From NCBI GenBank assembly GCA_031287135.1, contig JAITTK010000076.1:1-25237 (forward strand): a stretch of 25,237 nt of DNA. Reading direction: 5' to 3'. Every line of letters begins with the position of its first letter. The stretch's first letter is position 1. Both the position numbers and the translations under genes were made by a program. Positions 14,145 through 22,106 of the stretch are shown piece after piece. The notes below the pieces were generated by a model, which had not been told where the DNA came from, did no database searches, and saw only the letters and a list, made by a program, of their open reading frames with translations. The DNA comes from Candidatus Methanoplasma reticulitermitis. GTDB lineage: Archaea; Thermoplasmatota; Thermoplasmata; Methanomassiliicoccales; Methanomethylophilaceae.

Positions 14145-14543
14145 ATGTCAGACAAGAGAACACTGAGACTCGGCGAAGATGCGCTGGAGAAACTCGACGC
14201 CCTTATATCCGAACTCAACAGAGCGAGGAGGAGGGGCAGATACGACATAGTGACGAACAGCGTGATATTCACCTGGTATAAACGCAAAAGCATAAAGGCG
14301 GGAGAGGGGCTTGCAAAGGATGCCGCAACATCCCTCGGGTCTTTCAAAAAGGCTCTGAAGGATGACGGTCTGCCCGAATTGGATATCGAGGAGTTCTTTG
14401 ATAAACTCAAAATGAAAGATTATTTTCTCGGGATATTCGGCAATATCACCGTTCAGGAAAAGATAGTCAGGAATATCGGGGCGGCGGAAAAAGCAAGGTG
14501 TTCTGTGTCGGATCGCGTCGAGGCCCTGAGAAGAGATATCTGA
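14145..14543 (+). CDS. Ribbon-helix-helix-like small protein
   Basis: A 132-residue protein. The N-terminus (KRTLRLGEDALEKLDALI, then TNSVIFTWYKRK) has the strand-helix-helix pattern of MetJ/Arc (CopG-type) DNA-binding domains. The rest is charged and helical with an acidic middle (about 75-95). Such proteins usually bind operator DNA as dimers. Start ATG 14145 has AAGGAT about 8 bases upstream. It lies on the far side of the non-coding region from the nif-like operon and reads away from it, so it could be a local regulator of that operon; this is a positional guess. The RHH assignment is by pattern, not by search, and the spacer between the two helices is longer than usual. Confidence 0.65.
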   Translation: MSDKRTLRLGEDALEKLDALISELNRARRRGRYDIVTNSVIFTWYKRKSIKAGEGLAKDAATSLGSFKKALKDDGLPELDIEEFFDKLKMKDYFLGIFGNITVQEKIVRNIGAAEKARCSVSDRVEALRRDI

Positions 14544-14650
14544 GTCTCATTTGCGGCACTTATCCTCGGAAAGTGTGTTTCGGCATTTTCGGACATCCCC
14601 TGATTCCTTTTAAGTACGGACAAAGAAGGTGGGGATGATCGGCGAATCCT

Positions 14651-15100
14651 TTGATACCCGATAACAACACGTACCGACCCGGAAACACCATAAAAAACAA
14701 TCCTGTCCGTGAGACCGATTACGACGAGTTCAGAGGGATCGACTGGTGCGAGGTCTGCAGGAGAGAGACCTGCATATGCCCGAGATATGTGGAATCCCAG
14801 AGAGGGACTGTCCTCTGGATGCACGAGGACATCGGGGCCATGATGATATTCATAGACAGCGACATCAGACCGTGGGAACTTACCGGACAGTGTTACCACG
14901 ACGTGGACCCGGAAAGCGGGATGGATTACGTCTACCAGCTGACAGAATACATGACGGGACCTCCGCACGGATGCATATTCCGGGTTAAAAGGATCGGAGA
15001 CCGGCATATGCTGACGGATAAAAAACATCACGGAGGATTCAGAAAACCGCGCATAAATGTCGATATCCGGCACGGCCCGGGGGCAACGGGGAGGTTTTAA
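14651..15100 (+). CDS. Unknown protein with N-terminal Cys motif
   Basis: A 149-residue protein starting at TTG 14651, the only usable start in this frame near the predicted transcript start (TTTTAAG at 14608-14614); the nearby ATG 14635 is out of frame. Residues about 30-45 contain WCEVCRRETCICPRY, four Cys that could bind zinc or a cluster. The middle is rich in acidic and aromatic residues (MMIFIDSDIRPWEL), suggesting an alpha/beta fold. Composition is protein-like and the opposite-strand frame over the same bases looks like its shadow. I recognise no family. The stop codon overlaps the TATA box of the next gene. Confidence 0.6.
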   Translation: MIPDNNTYRPGNTIKNNPVRETDYDEFRGIDWCEVCRRETCICPRYVESQRGTVLWMHEDIGAMMIFIDSDIRPWELTGQCYHDVDPESGMDYVYQLTEYMTGPPHGCIFRVKRIGDRHMLTDKKHHGGFRKPRINVDIRHGPGATGRF

Positions 15101-15133
15101 TAATCTGCATCCCCATAGCTTCCCGGTGAGTCG

Positions 15134-15316
15134 GTGGCAGTCAAAGACGATGTTTTGAATGCGATGAAGAGGGGCGGTAAGCCCATGAGCGCAGGAGAGA
15201 TCGAGAAGGCGATCGGTGCGGACAGAAAGGAGATAGACAAAGCTTTCAAAGAACTGAAAGCGGAAGGTGCGATCGTCTCCCCGATCCGTTGCAAATGGGA
15301 ACCTGCCAAAAAATAA
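15134..15316 (+). CDS. Small winged-helix (HTH) protein
   Basis: A 60-residue protein, a single winged-helix domain: VLNAMKRGGKPMSAGEIEKAIGADRKEIDKAFKELKAEGAIVSP reads as helix, helix, recognition helix and wing, ending in a short basic tail. Proteins of this size are common in methanogens and resemble DsrD or MarR-type cores; whether they bind DNA or serve as assembly factors is not known to me. It starts at GTG 15134 with GGTGAG a few bases upstream and TTTTAATAAT (15095-15104) about 30 bases before. It appears monocistronic; an imperfect hairpin (15339-15363) follows. Confidence 0.8.
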   Translation: MAVKDDVLNAMKRGGKPMSAGEIEKAIGADRKEIDKAFKELKAEGAIVSPIRCKWEPAKK

Positions 15317-15338
15317 TCGGCATGGATCCATCTCATCC

Positions 15339-15363
15339 GATCCCATGATTTTCATACGGGATC
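15339..15363 (+). terminator. Possible terminator hairpin after the winged-helix gene
   Basis: GATCCC-ATGA-TTT-TCAT-(AC)-GGGATC forms a 10-bp stem with a two-base bulge. No T-run follows, so the assignment is weak. Bases 15364-15583 show nothing else I can name. Confidence 0.25.
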
Positions 15364-15583
15364 ATGCGGACCGTTCGATGTCCTTGTGATTTCAGTGTGA
15401 ACGCGCCCGATTAGAACATCCTTCCACGTATTGGTCGCATTTTCGGAACAAAGCGGCTATTCCGCAGTGAGTTGAGCCAAAGTGTGCAGATCCGAGTAAA
15501 AACCATTCCCGGCAACGACGGCCGTGCGAATTTAGATGGGATTCACACGGACAGGTGCCAGACAATTATTTGATTACAATGAG

Positions 15584-15656
15584 TGGACAGGGCGAGATTT
15601 GAACTCGCGGCCTCTACCATGCCAAGGTAGCGATCTTCCAACTGATCTACCTGCCC
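15584..15656 (-). tRNA. tRNA-Ala(GGC)
   Basis: Minus-strand acceptor GGGCAGG pairs with CCTGTCC and contains the G3-U70 pair that marks alanine tRNAs. D arm GATC/GATC, anticodon arm CTACC-TTGGCAT-GGTAG (anticodon GGC) and T arm GCGAG-TTCAAAT-CTCGC are all intact. 73 nt, no intron, CCA not encoded. A TATA box CTTTAATAAT (15681-15690) lies about 25-34 bases upstream. Confidence 0.97.
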
Positions 15657-15680
15657 GTTAGTCCCTCTGAATGAAGAGCC

Positions 15681-15690
15681 ATTATTAAAG
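15681..15690 (-). promoter_or_regulatory. TATA box of tRNA-Ala
   Basis: CTTTAATAAT on the minus strand, about 25-34 bases upstream of the tRNA 5' end at 15656, the usual archaeal distance. Confidence 0.55.
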
Positions 15691-15808
15691 GATTGGCTTG
15701 TTCGGGTCATCCGCGGGCCAGGACCTTCTTCCGCATCACCCACGAACGCGGTATCAATGAACCAATTAAATGCGTGCATCCACTACATATTCCAGGAGGC
15801 TGACGAAG

Positions 15809-16654
15809 ATGTCCGATAGGAAGATATTGAAAATAATACGGGGAAGGGCCGCGACAGACGGGGCCGGCGTCAATCTCGTAAGGGTTCTGGGCAACGACAC
15901 GGTTCGGGATTTTGACCCGTTCCTTATGTTGGATTCGTTCGATTCCGATAATCCAGAGGATTACCTGGCTGGGTTCCCGATGCATCCCCACCGCGGTATA
16001 GAGACTGTCACCTATCTTATAAGCGGCGAGATAGATCACGAGGACAGCCTTGGCAACAAGGGTAAGATATCATCGGGACAGAGCCAATGGATGACTGCCG
16101 GCAGCGGGATAATGCATCAGGAGATGCCGCAACCCTCGGAGAGGATGCTCGGTGTCCAGCTCTGGATCAACCTCCCGAAGCGGGATAAGATGACCGACCC
16201 CCGATATTTCAACATAACGGAAGATATGATCGGGGAGAAGAGGACGGATACCGCAGACATAAAGGTGATATCCGGAGAATATCAGGATGTCGGAGGAGTC
16301 AGACCGCACCACATACAGGCGACGTACTATGACGTGCTGCTCAAGGAAGGTTCATCCATAACAATCGATACGATACGGGACGAGACCGTATTCGTGTTCC
16401 TCATCGAAGGCGATGCGGTGATTGAAGGCATATCGATACCGGAGAAGACAGCTGTTCTGTTCAGTAAGGGAGATACCGTATCCGTGAGATCGCCCGAAGG
16501 CCGGAAATCCAGATTCCTGTTCCTGTCGGGAGAACCTCTGGGAGAGAATGTAGCGTGGGGCGGCCCCATCGTCATGAACACGGAGGAAGAACTCGGACTG
16601 GCATTCGCGGAACTGAGATCGGGGACTTTCATCAAACACAGGCCCGTTATGTGA
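15809..16654 (+). CDS. Pirin family protein
   Basis: A 281-residue bicupin. The N-terminal cupin shows the metal-binding pattern MHPHRGIETVTYLISGE and the later GIMHQEMP, supplying the His and Glu ligands that hold Fe(II) in pirins. The C-terminal cupin (about 180-270) ends with GGPIVMNTEEELGLAF, the typical pirin tail. Bacterial and archaeal members often have quercetinase-like or redox-sensor roles, but the substrate is rarely known. ATG 15809 has AGGAGG at 15794-15799, nine bases away, and marks the start of homology. It is a single gene, convergent with purF and separated by 25 bases. Confidence 0.92.
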   Translation: MSDRKILKIIRGRAATDGAGVNLVRVLGNDTVRDFDPFLMLDSFDSDNPEDYLAGFPMHPHRGIETVTYLISGEIDHEDSLGNKGKISSGQSQWMTAGSGIMHQEMPQPSERMLGVQLWINLPKRDKMTDPRYFNITEDMIGEKRTDTADIKVISGEYQDVGGVRPHHIQATYYDVLLKEGSSITIDTIRDETVFVFLIEGDAVIEGISIPEKTAVLFSKGDTVSVRSPEGRKSRFLFLSGEPLGENVAWGGPIVMNTEEELGLAFAELRSGTFIKHRPVM

Positions 16655-16679
16655 AAAATGCTTTATGGCGGATACGCCC

Positions 16680-18086
16680 TCAGAAATCCGAGTTGAGTGT
16701 TGCCTGGAACCTCTGTACCTCTCCGGGTATATTGGTCGGGTACCGTCCGTTGATGCATGCCAGGCACAGTTCGTCCTCCGGTTTCCCGATAGCTTCTATC
16801 AGGCCGTTTATGCTTATGTATCCGAGACTGTCGGCCCCGATGATCTCACGTATCTCTTCCACGGTGCGACCGTTGGCCACGAACTGCTCCCTTGCCTTCA
16901 TATCCACGCCGTAATAGCACGGAGCGATCACGGGCGGGCTGCCGACCCGGACATGCACTTCTTTCGCCCCCGCCTTCCTGAGCATGAATATCAGCTTCTT
17001 GAGAGTGGTCCCTCTCACTATGCTGTCATCCACAATTACCATGCGTTTCCCTTCGACGGTGCTTTTGATGGGGTTCATCTTTATGGATACCGCCAGTTCC
17101 CTCTCTTTTTGGTCCGGAAGGATGAACGTCCTCTCGGCGAAACGGTTCTTCATGAAGCCTTCCTCGTACGGTATTTTGGATGCTATCGAGAACCCTATCG
17201 CATGCGCACGCCCGGAATCAGGTATCGGCATTATCATATCCACATCTGCCGGGCATTCTCTGGCGAGTATCTCCCCGATCCTCTTCCTCACATCGTACAC
17301 TTCCCTTCCGTCGATCACGGAGTCGGGCCTTGCGAAGTACACCCATTCGAACATGCAGTGGGCCTTGTGCTTTTGTATCTGACCGGGATGGGATATGAAA
17401 CGGTCGCGCATGACCTCGACTATCTCTCCCGGCGCGACATCCCTTATGAAGGTTCCGCTTAAGGCATCTATGGCCGCGCTCTCCGATACTATTATGTGCC
17501 CGCCCCGGACCTCGCCGATACACAGCGGCCTGAATCCATATGGGTCCCTGACTCCGAAAAGTCTGTCGTTTATGAGTATCGCAAGGGCATATGATCCCTC
17601 CAGTTCCTTCATCATACTCTTCATGGCCCTTATCGGGTCCCCGTACTGCACCATATACTTGCTGAGGACCTTCGTCACAAGCTCGCTGTCCGAATCCGTG
17701 AGGAACGACGTCCCTGCCGCCAGATATTTGCCTTTTAATTCCGCATAATTGGTTATATCGCCGTTGTGTGCAATCGCGACAGTGCCGAAACTGGTGGTTA
17801 CTGTCAGAGGCTGGGCGTTCATCACACTCTTGGAACCGGTTGTGGAATATCTCACATGACCGACACCGACATTCCCGCAGAGCTTCGACACCTTCTCATA
17901 GGGGAGCGCGAACTGGACGAGGCCGTTATCCACAACAGTGCGTAAACCGCCATCGTTGTAGACTGATATCCCCGCGCTTTCCTGACCGCGGTGCTGGATT
18001 ATCATCAAGGTCTTCTGCAGATCCGGTGCGACATTACAATCGGCGACTATGCCGACCACTCCGCAACTGTGCTTTGGACCCGACAT
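16680..18086 (-). CDS. purF: Amidophosphoribosyltransferase (PurF)
   Basis: A 468-residue enzyme that makes phosphoribosylamine from PRPP and glutamine, the first step of purine synthesis. The N-terminal Ntn glutaminase domain has catalytic Cys8 (HSCGVVGI), exposed after removal of a 7-residue propeptide, and QHRGQESAGI. The C-terminal phosphoribosyltransferase has the PRPP loop VIVDDSIVRGTT. Cysteines in KAHCMFEW, APCYYGVD and ELCLACING match the [4Fe-4S] ligands of the Bacillus-type enzyme, so a structural cluster is likely. ATG 18086 is preferred over 18092 because AAGG then stands six bases away. It lies 8 bases after eL37, in the lsm-eL37-purF arrangement common in euryarchaea. Confidence 0.97.
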   Translation of the reverse strand: MSGPKHSCGVVGIVADCNVAPDLQKTLMIIQHRGQESAGISVYNDGGLRTVVDNGLVQFALPYEKVSKLCGNVGVGHVRYSTTGSKSVMNAQPLTVTTSFGTVAIAHNGDITNYAELKGKYLAAGTSFLTDSDSELVTKVLSKYMVQYGDPIRAMKSMMKELEGSYALAILINDRLFGVRDPYGFRPLCIGEVRGGHIIVSESAAIDALSGTFIRDVAPGEIVEVMRDRFISHPGQIQKHKAHCMFEWVYFARPDSVIDGREVYDVRKRIGEILARECPADVDMIMPIPDSGRAHAIGFSIASKIPYEEGFMKNRFAERTFILPDQKERELAVSIKMNPIKSTVEGKRMVIVDDSIVRGTTLKKLIFMLRKAGAKEVHVRVGSPPVIAPCYYGVDMKAREQFVANGRTVEEIREIIGADSLGYISINGLIEAIGKPEDELCLACINGRYPTNIPGEVQRFQATLNSDF

Positions 18087-18094
18087 GGGCATCC

Positions 18095-18265
18095 TTAGTC
18101 GCGTGCTTTGGCCCAAGCGTAGGATCTCAACTTTGCAGTCTTACCGTAGCCGCAGGAGGCACAGACCCCTCTTCTTGCGTGGTAAGCGCGTTTCCCGCAT
18201 CTGCGGCAGGGTATGTGGGTCTTGTATTTGTTGTGCCTTCCCTGTGCTGGTGTTCCCGTTCCCAT
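18095..18265 (-). CDS. rpl37e: Large-subunit ribosomal protein eL37
   Basis: A 56-residue basic protein with a C4 zinc ribbon (PCRRCGKRAYH...CASCGYG), the eL37 signature, and the usual opening MGTGTPAQGRHNKYKTH and C-terminal RSYAWAKARD. Zn binding is expected from the four Cys. It is too short to be prominent but unmistakable. It sits 13 bases after lsm and 8 bases before purF, so all three are surely one transcript. GGAGAGTT upstream of ATG 18265 serves as SD. Length is normal for archaea. Confidence 0.96.
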   Translation of the reverse strand: MGTGTPAQGRHNKYKTHIPCRRCGKRAYHARRGVCASCGYGKTAKLRSYAWAKARD

Positions 18266-18278
18266 GATCTAACTCTCC

Positions 18279-18494
18279 TTATGGTGAAATGTAAATTACG
18301 TTGTCCCCGCGGACAATGGCCAGGCTGATCTTTCTGACTGATACCCCGTTGTGGAATTCCTCAGCGTTCTTCAACACTATGTTCATGTGAGGGTCATATC
18401 CATCGAGTACGCCCCTGTACTCCCTCTTTCCTTTCAGTTCGACGATGACGTTCTTGCTCGCCGACTGACTTAGAACAGACAATGGTTTGATCAT
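18279..18494 (-). CDS. Lsm/Sm-like archaeal RNA-binding protein (SmAP)
   Basis: A 71-residue single Sm fold. Sm1 motif (VIVELKGKREYRGVLDGYDPHMNIVLKNAEEF) and Sm2 motif (IVRGDNVIYI) are complete, including the Asp and Asn that contact uridine. SmAPs form heptameric rings binding U-rich RNA and take part in RNA turnover and tRNA processing. The gene precedes eL37 and purF, its standard archaeal partners. GGTGG stands five bases before ATG 18494. It probably shares transcription with upstream genes, though the 67-base gap could hold a promoter. Confidence 0.96.
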   Translation of the reverse strand: MIKPLSVLSQSASKNVIVELKGKREYRGVLDGYDPHMNIVLKNAEEFHNGVSVRKISLAIVRGDNVIYISP

Positions 18495-18561
18495 TCAGCC
18501 CACCGAGACTTCATAGAGGGTTCAGTATTTGAAAGTATCGCACTTGCATTCATGTCACCGA

Positions 18562-19683
18562 TCAGACAAAGGCACCTATCGTCGGAGCATCCAGCCTGTC
18601 CATGTCGAAGAATATTATCGCTTCTCTCATGCCCCTTTCCCCCATGCCCGTACCCATGAAATGATCCAGCATCGATGCCCTCCACAGAATATCGAGTATC
18701 GTGGTACACAGACACCCGTAATAAGCATTCGACATGTCATCCTCGTATCCGTTGGCATCCATCAGGCTGAACACGTTTCCGAGGAAGCTCTCCCTCCCGT
18801 TGAGTGTCAGTATGTAGTCCCTGAGGACCTCCCTACCGCCCGTTTCCGGCGGTCTTATCCCGATCTCCGATATACGGGCCGATCCCTTTTCTGTCAGGTC
18901 GCCCCTGTCATCCAGGATGAAGCGGTCTATCCTGTCCGCCTCCCTGTCCGCCAGGAATATGTTCCAATTCCAGTCCTCGTCGCAATACACGGGGGCATTG
19001 ACCGGATCGTCTGCCTCCATCGATTCCATTGCCGCATCCATTGCCGCTTCGCCGATCTCTTCGCGATCCGCAGGCGAGTCGGTCCCGATGCCGTTCAGCG
19101 TGACGGCCGGTTCCATCATCGTCATATCCATCACCTTGCCCAGATATGCCAAATCCGTGAATCCTTCTATGTTTTCGATAACAGACCGCCTCAGATCCTC
19201 CGGGTCCCTCATCACGCCCGCCTCCATGCAATTGCGGTAGAACTGGGAGTATACCTCGCCCGCCTCCCTTGATGCCTTCCTTATCCGCGGATACGCTCTC
19301 GATACTGTTTCCCTGGCCTCGGCCTCTGCATCGGCCCCTTTCCCCGTCCATGCGCCTCTGCATGAGAGATCCAGTTCGACCTTCACTTTGTCCCCGACAT
19401 AGATATGATACGGGAATTGTCTGCAATATGCAGGTCTGTCGGAATACACCCTGCATCTCCTCTCGTTTAGGAATACACAGGATCCGACCCCTTTCTTCAG
19501 CGCCAGCGCCGAGTAAGGCTCGGGACCTTTGCTCACTGTGAGGTCTTTCGGGAAATTCTTCCTGAAGAACGGTATCTCGTCGGCAAGGACCTCGGGCTGG
19601 CAGAGACAGCAGAGCCCGCATCCTTCCGGGCATTCGGTCCTCTTGCCGATGACCTCCGTATAATCGACGTTAATTTCCGCCAT
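18562..19683 (-). CDS. YkgJ-type cysteine-cluster protein with long C-terminal region
   Basis: A 373-residue protein. Residues about 17-115 form a YkgJ/UPF0153 (CxxCxxCC) domain: CPEGCGLCCLCQP, then CVFLNERRCRVYSDRPAYCRQFPY and a final Cys, eight conserved Cys thought to bind zinc or an Fe-S centre. The remaining roughly 250 residues are acidic and mostly helical, with no motif I recognise, much longer than bacterial YkgJ. It overlaps the dihydroorotase stop by 14 bases, so translation is coupled. No enzymatic role is established for the family; the pyrimidine-gene neighbour does not by itself define one. Confidence 0.82.
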   Translation of the reverse strand: MAEINVDYTEVIGKRTECPEGCGLCCLCQPEVLADEIPFFRKNFPKDLTVSKGPEPYSALALKKGVGSCVFLNERRCRVYSDRPAYCRQFPYHIYVGDKVKVELDLSCRGAWTGKGADAEAEARETVSRAYPRIRKASREAGEVYSQFYRNCMEAGVMRDPEDLRRSVIENIEGFTDLAYLGKVMDMTMMEPAVTLNGIGTDSPADREEIGEAAMDAAMESMEADDPVNAPVYCDEDWNWNIFLADREADRIDRFILDDRGDLTEKGSARISEIGIRPPETGGREVLRDYILTLNGRESFLGNVFSLMDANGYEDDMSNAYYGCLCTTILDILWRASMLDHFMGTGMGERGMREAIIFFDMDRLDAPTIGAFV

Positions 19684-20935
19684 ACATGTCCTCCCCCACT
19701 CTGTCCCCGCAGAATTCGCCGCCGTCCATCTGTATCCCGCCCCTTATCATGACCATCTCCGGAAATACCGCTTCCAGGCCGTCATACGGGGAATGGCCGG
19801 CCCTGCTATGAAGCTTTCTCACATCTATCTCGGTGAAATTCCTGAGGTCGAAGACCGAGAGGTCCGCATCGTACCCTTCCTCTATCCTGCCTTTGTTGAG
19901 ACCGAATGTCGAGGCAGGAACCGCGGATCCCATCGATATGACCCGGGAAAGCGGGACCGCACCCGTTCTGACCATGTTTATCAATATCGGGATCGTCGTC
20001 TCCACCCCGGGTATTCCGCTGGGTGCCGAATCGAAATCCCGGGATTTCTCGGAATGTGTATGCGGGGCATGATCGCTGCCGAACATGGATATCTTCCCGG
20101 CCGCGAATGCCTTGTACAGCTGGTCCCTCACACCGGGACTCCTCAGAGGAGGGTTCACCTTGTACTCGGAAGATGAATATCTGTTCGGCTCGAACAGGAG
20201 ATGATGGAGTGTGACTTCGGTAGTGAACCCGAACTCGTTCGCCATGGCGACACTTGCCGCATTGGTGTTGTGGCATATATTGATCCTGTTCCCTCTGAAG
20301 CACGACAGCCTCCTCAGGGCATTGATCTCCGCATCGACGGGGCGGTTCCTCAGATGGTCCATGCAGTTCTTCTCCGGCTCCCTCCGAATCATGCCGTCAT
20401 CCTCCGCGTGGACGCTCACGGTCCTCCCCGTCCCGAATATGTTCCGCAATGCGGATGATATCTCCGCATCGTCATTGAGCAGTATCTTCCCCGTCGTGGA
20501 GCCCATGAATAATTTGAATCCGGGCACGAACGGTGCCATGGAACCTGCATTGCATCCCGGCGTTACCGCCGCGAACAGACCATAGTCGACGTACGCCTTC
20601 CCTCTAACGTGGTCTTTCTTTTCAAGCAGGGAACGCAGATCGGTCACCGGAGGTATGGTGTTTGGCATATCCAGCACACAGGTGACCCCGCCGTGGAGGG
20701 CCGCATTCGTACCGGTCGAAAAGTCCTCCTTCTCGGTCAGCCCGGGATCCCTGAGATGAACATGCGGATCCACGAATCCCGGCAGTATCACCCCTCCCGG
20801 AACCTCGATCCTCTTGTCACCTCCGGCCAGCGACCTCCTGACCTCCGATATTTTTCCGTCGGATATCCCTATCTCCGAGTTCGATACCTCTCCTCTCACG
20901 AATGCCTTTCCGCATATTACGAGATCGAACCCCAA
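19670..20935 (-). CDS. pyrC: Dihydroorotase (PyrC)
   Basis: A 421-residue amidohydrolase that closes carbamoyl-aspartate to dihydroorotate in pyrimidine synthesis. Metal ligands are in place: HVHLRDPG (HxH), the Lys carboxylation site in GFKLFMGSTTG, His in VHAED and ICHNTN, and the catalytic Asp in GSDHAPH. The pattern and length fit class I enzymes. The start is TTG at 20935, with AGGAAGTG about 7 bases upstream; the ATG at 20939 is out of frame and therefore not used. It lies 4 bases after the AMMECR1 gene. Allantoinase or hydantoinase are relatives, but the HLRDPG motif and archaeal context favour PyrC. Confidence 0.94.
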   Translation of the reverse strand: MGFDLVICGKAFVRGEVSNSEIGISDGKISEVRRSLAGGDKRIEVPGGVILPGFVDPHVHLRDPGLTEKEDFSTGTNAALHGGVTCVLDMPNTIPPVTDLRSLLEKKDHVRGKAYVDYGLFAAVTPGCNAGSMAPFVPGFKLFMGSTTGKILLNDDAEISSALRNIFGTGRTVSVHAEDDGMIRREPEKNCMDHLRNRPVDAEINALRRLSCFRGNRINICHNTNAASVAMANEFGFTTEVTLHHLLFEPNRYSSSEYKVNPPLRSPGVRDQLYKAFAAGKISMFGSDHAPHTHSEKSRDFDSAPSGIPGVETTIPILINMVRTGAVPLSRVISMGSAVPASTFGLNKGRIEEGYDADLSVFDLRNFTEIDVRKLHSRAGHSPYDGLEAVFPEMVMIRGGIQMDGGEFCGDRVGEDMYGGN

Positions 20936-20939
20936 ACAT

Positions 20940-21521
20940 TCACTTCCTGATTACTTCTCCCCTGGGCGATGTTTCCGAAAATATCTCTCCGCGGAATGCC
21001 TCGATGCTCGCATCGGGGGCAGCCCATGCATCCTGATCAAGTCCGGCCTTCAAAGACAGATGCATCAGGAACTCTTTCGCATCCCATCCGAATTCAGCCG
21101 GCACCTGCGGGAGCAGCAGTCCTCTCCTTCCGCCGCGCGTTATGATCAGCCCGTCCCTGCCGATGACTATCTTCGAGAGGAGTTCGCCGGCGGATGAATA
21201 CTCCACCGGTTTCGGCACCGTCAGCACTGTCACTTCGAATGTGCACTCGTTCGTCTCCGGAAATGTAAGGTCTTCGAACCTTGGGTCATGGCATGCGGCT
21301 ATCGCGGACATCATCAGCGCATCACCGAGCGAGAGTACGGGTTCCGGGTACCCTATGCACCCCCTCAGGTCCCCTGAGGGATATCTGGAAACCGTGACGA
21401 ACACTCCCTTTTTATCCGAAAAACCTTCCGGAAGCCGAAGGTGTGCCCTCTCTCCCTTTGTCTCGGCTTCCGCGTAAGACCTTGCCGCCATGACCGCAGA
21501 AATGCCGTCCTTGAGTTCCAT
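20940..21521 (-). CDS. AMMECR1 domain protein
   Basis: A 193-residue protein covering the whole AMMECR1 domain. The signature LRGCIGYPEP is present, with VFVTVSRYPSGDLRGC before it and TFEVTVLTVPKPVEY after it. This widely conserved archaeal/eukaryal family has no settled biochemical function; a fused relative pairs with radical SAM (AmmeMemoRadiSam) proteins. ATG 21521 lies 1-2 bases after the previous stop and fits the homology; an upstream in-frame codon would run through the preceding gene. It is part of the tight minus-strand run leading into pyrC. Confidence 0.93.
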   Translation of the reverse strand: MELKDGISAVMAARSYAEAETKGERAHLRLPEGFSDKKGVFVTVSRYPSGDLRGCIGYPEPVLSLGDALMMSAIAACHDPRFEDLTFPETNECTFEVTVLTVPKPVEYSSAGELLSKIVIGRDGLIITRGGRRGLLLPQVPAEFGWDAKEFLMHLSLKAGLDQDAWAAPDASIEAFRGEIFSETSPRGEVIRK

Positions 21522-21522
21522 T

Positions 21523-22017
21523 TCAATCGTATGTCTTCGTGTCCGCAGCCACATCGGACTTGACAGGCGGCTTTGATTTCTTTTTGGGCACCGACTTTAT
21601 CTCAATTTTCTCCGGAGACGCGGGTTTGGACCCGGTCCCGCATTCGAAGCCGGCCTTTCGGATGCCTTCGGATGCGTTTTTCCTGGCCTCCTCGGCTTTG
21701 TCGGCCATGTCCCTGACGCTGTCCGGAATCGGTGCGGCCTTCATAAGAGCATTGATGCCCATCATGAACTCTATCCCCATGGCCGTGAAATGTCTCTGAA
21801 CATCCGGATCCGTGAGCATGTTCACGACGCCCTGCGTGGCATCCTTCGCCCTCTTCTTCTGCTCTTCCAGCAGCTCTTCGGCTCTGGCCTTCTCCTCTTC
21901 GAATACATTCTTCAGGAGGTCCTTCTCCTCTCTGAAGAGCCTCTCTACCATGTCCCTGTTCTCTTTGAAGAATCTCTCCAAGTCGGGATCCGTGCATTTT
22001 CTGTCTTTGTCGCTCAT
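21523..22017 (-). CDS. Coiled-coil protein, unknown function
   Basis: A 164-residue charged protein. Residues about 10-60 form a long amphipathic helix rich in Glu, Lys and Arg (coiled coil). A middle part (65-95, GVVNMLTDPDVQRHFTAMGIEFMMGINAL) has mixed hydrophobicity and could pack against a partner or membrane. The C-terminus is a Lys/Pro-rich tail (about 135-160). GGAGGG seven bases before ATG 22017 decides the start. It sits between the ArsA-type ATPase gene upstream and AMMECR1 downstream, all co-directional. The middle segment looks like what small archaeal proteins near ArsA ATPases show, but I cannot name a family. Confidence 0.8.
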   Translation of the reverse strand: MSDKDRKCTDPDLERFFKENRDMVERLFREEKDLLKNVFEEEKARAEELLEEQKKRAKDATQGVVNMLTDPDVQRHFTAMGIEFMMGINALMKAAPIPDSVRDMADKAEEARKNASEGIRKAGFECGTGSKPASPEKIEIKSVPKKKSKPPVKSDVAADTKTYD

Positions 22018-22106
22018 CCGAGACCCTCCTTCATCCTATGCCGCCCGTCGGTACCTTCCTGAGATGCCATAGGGCGGTCATATGCCTTAAACAGTTTGCT
22101 CATCCA

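Noticed and set aside
14453..15355. Minus-strand 300-codon open frame
   Set aside because: It lies antisense across two better-supported plus-strand genes with their own promoters and has no recognisable domain; it looks like a codon-bias shadow.
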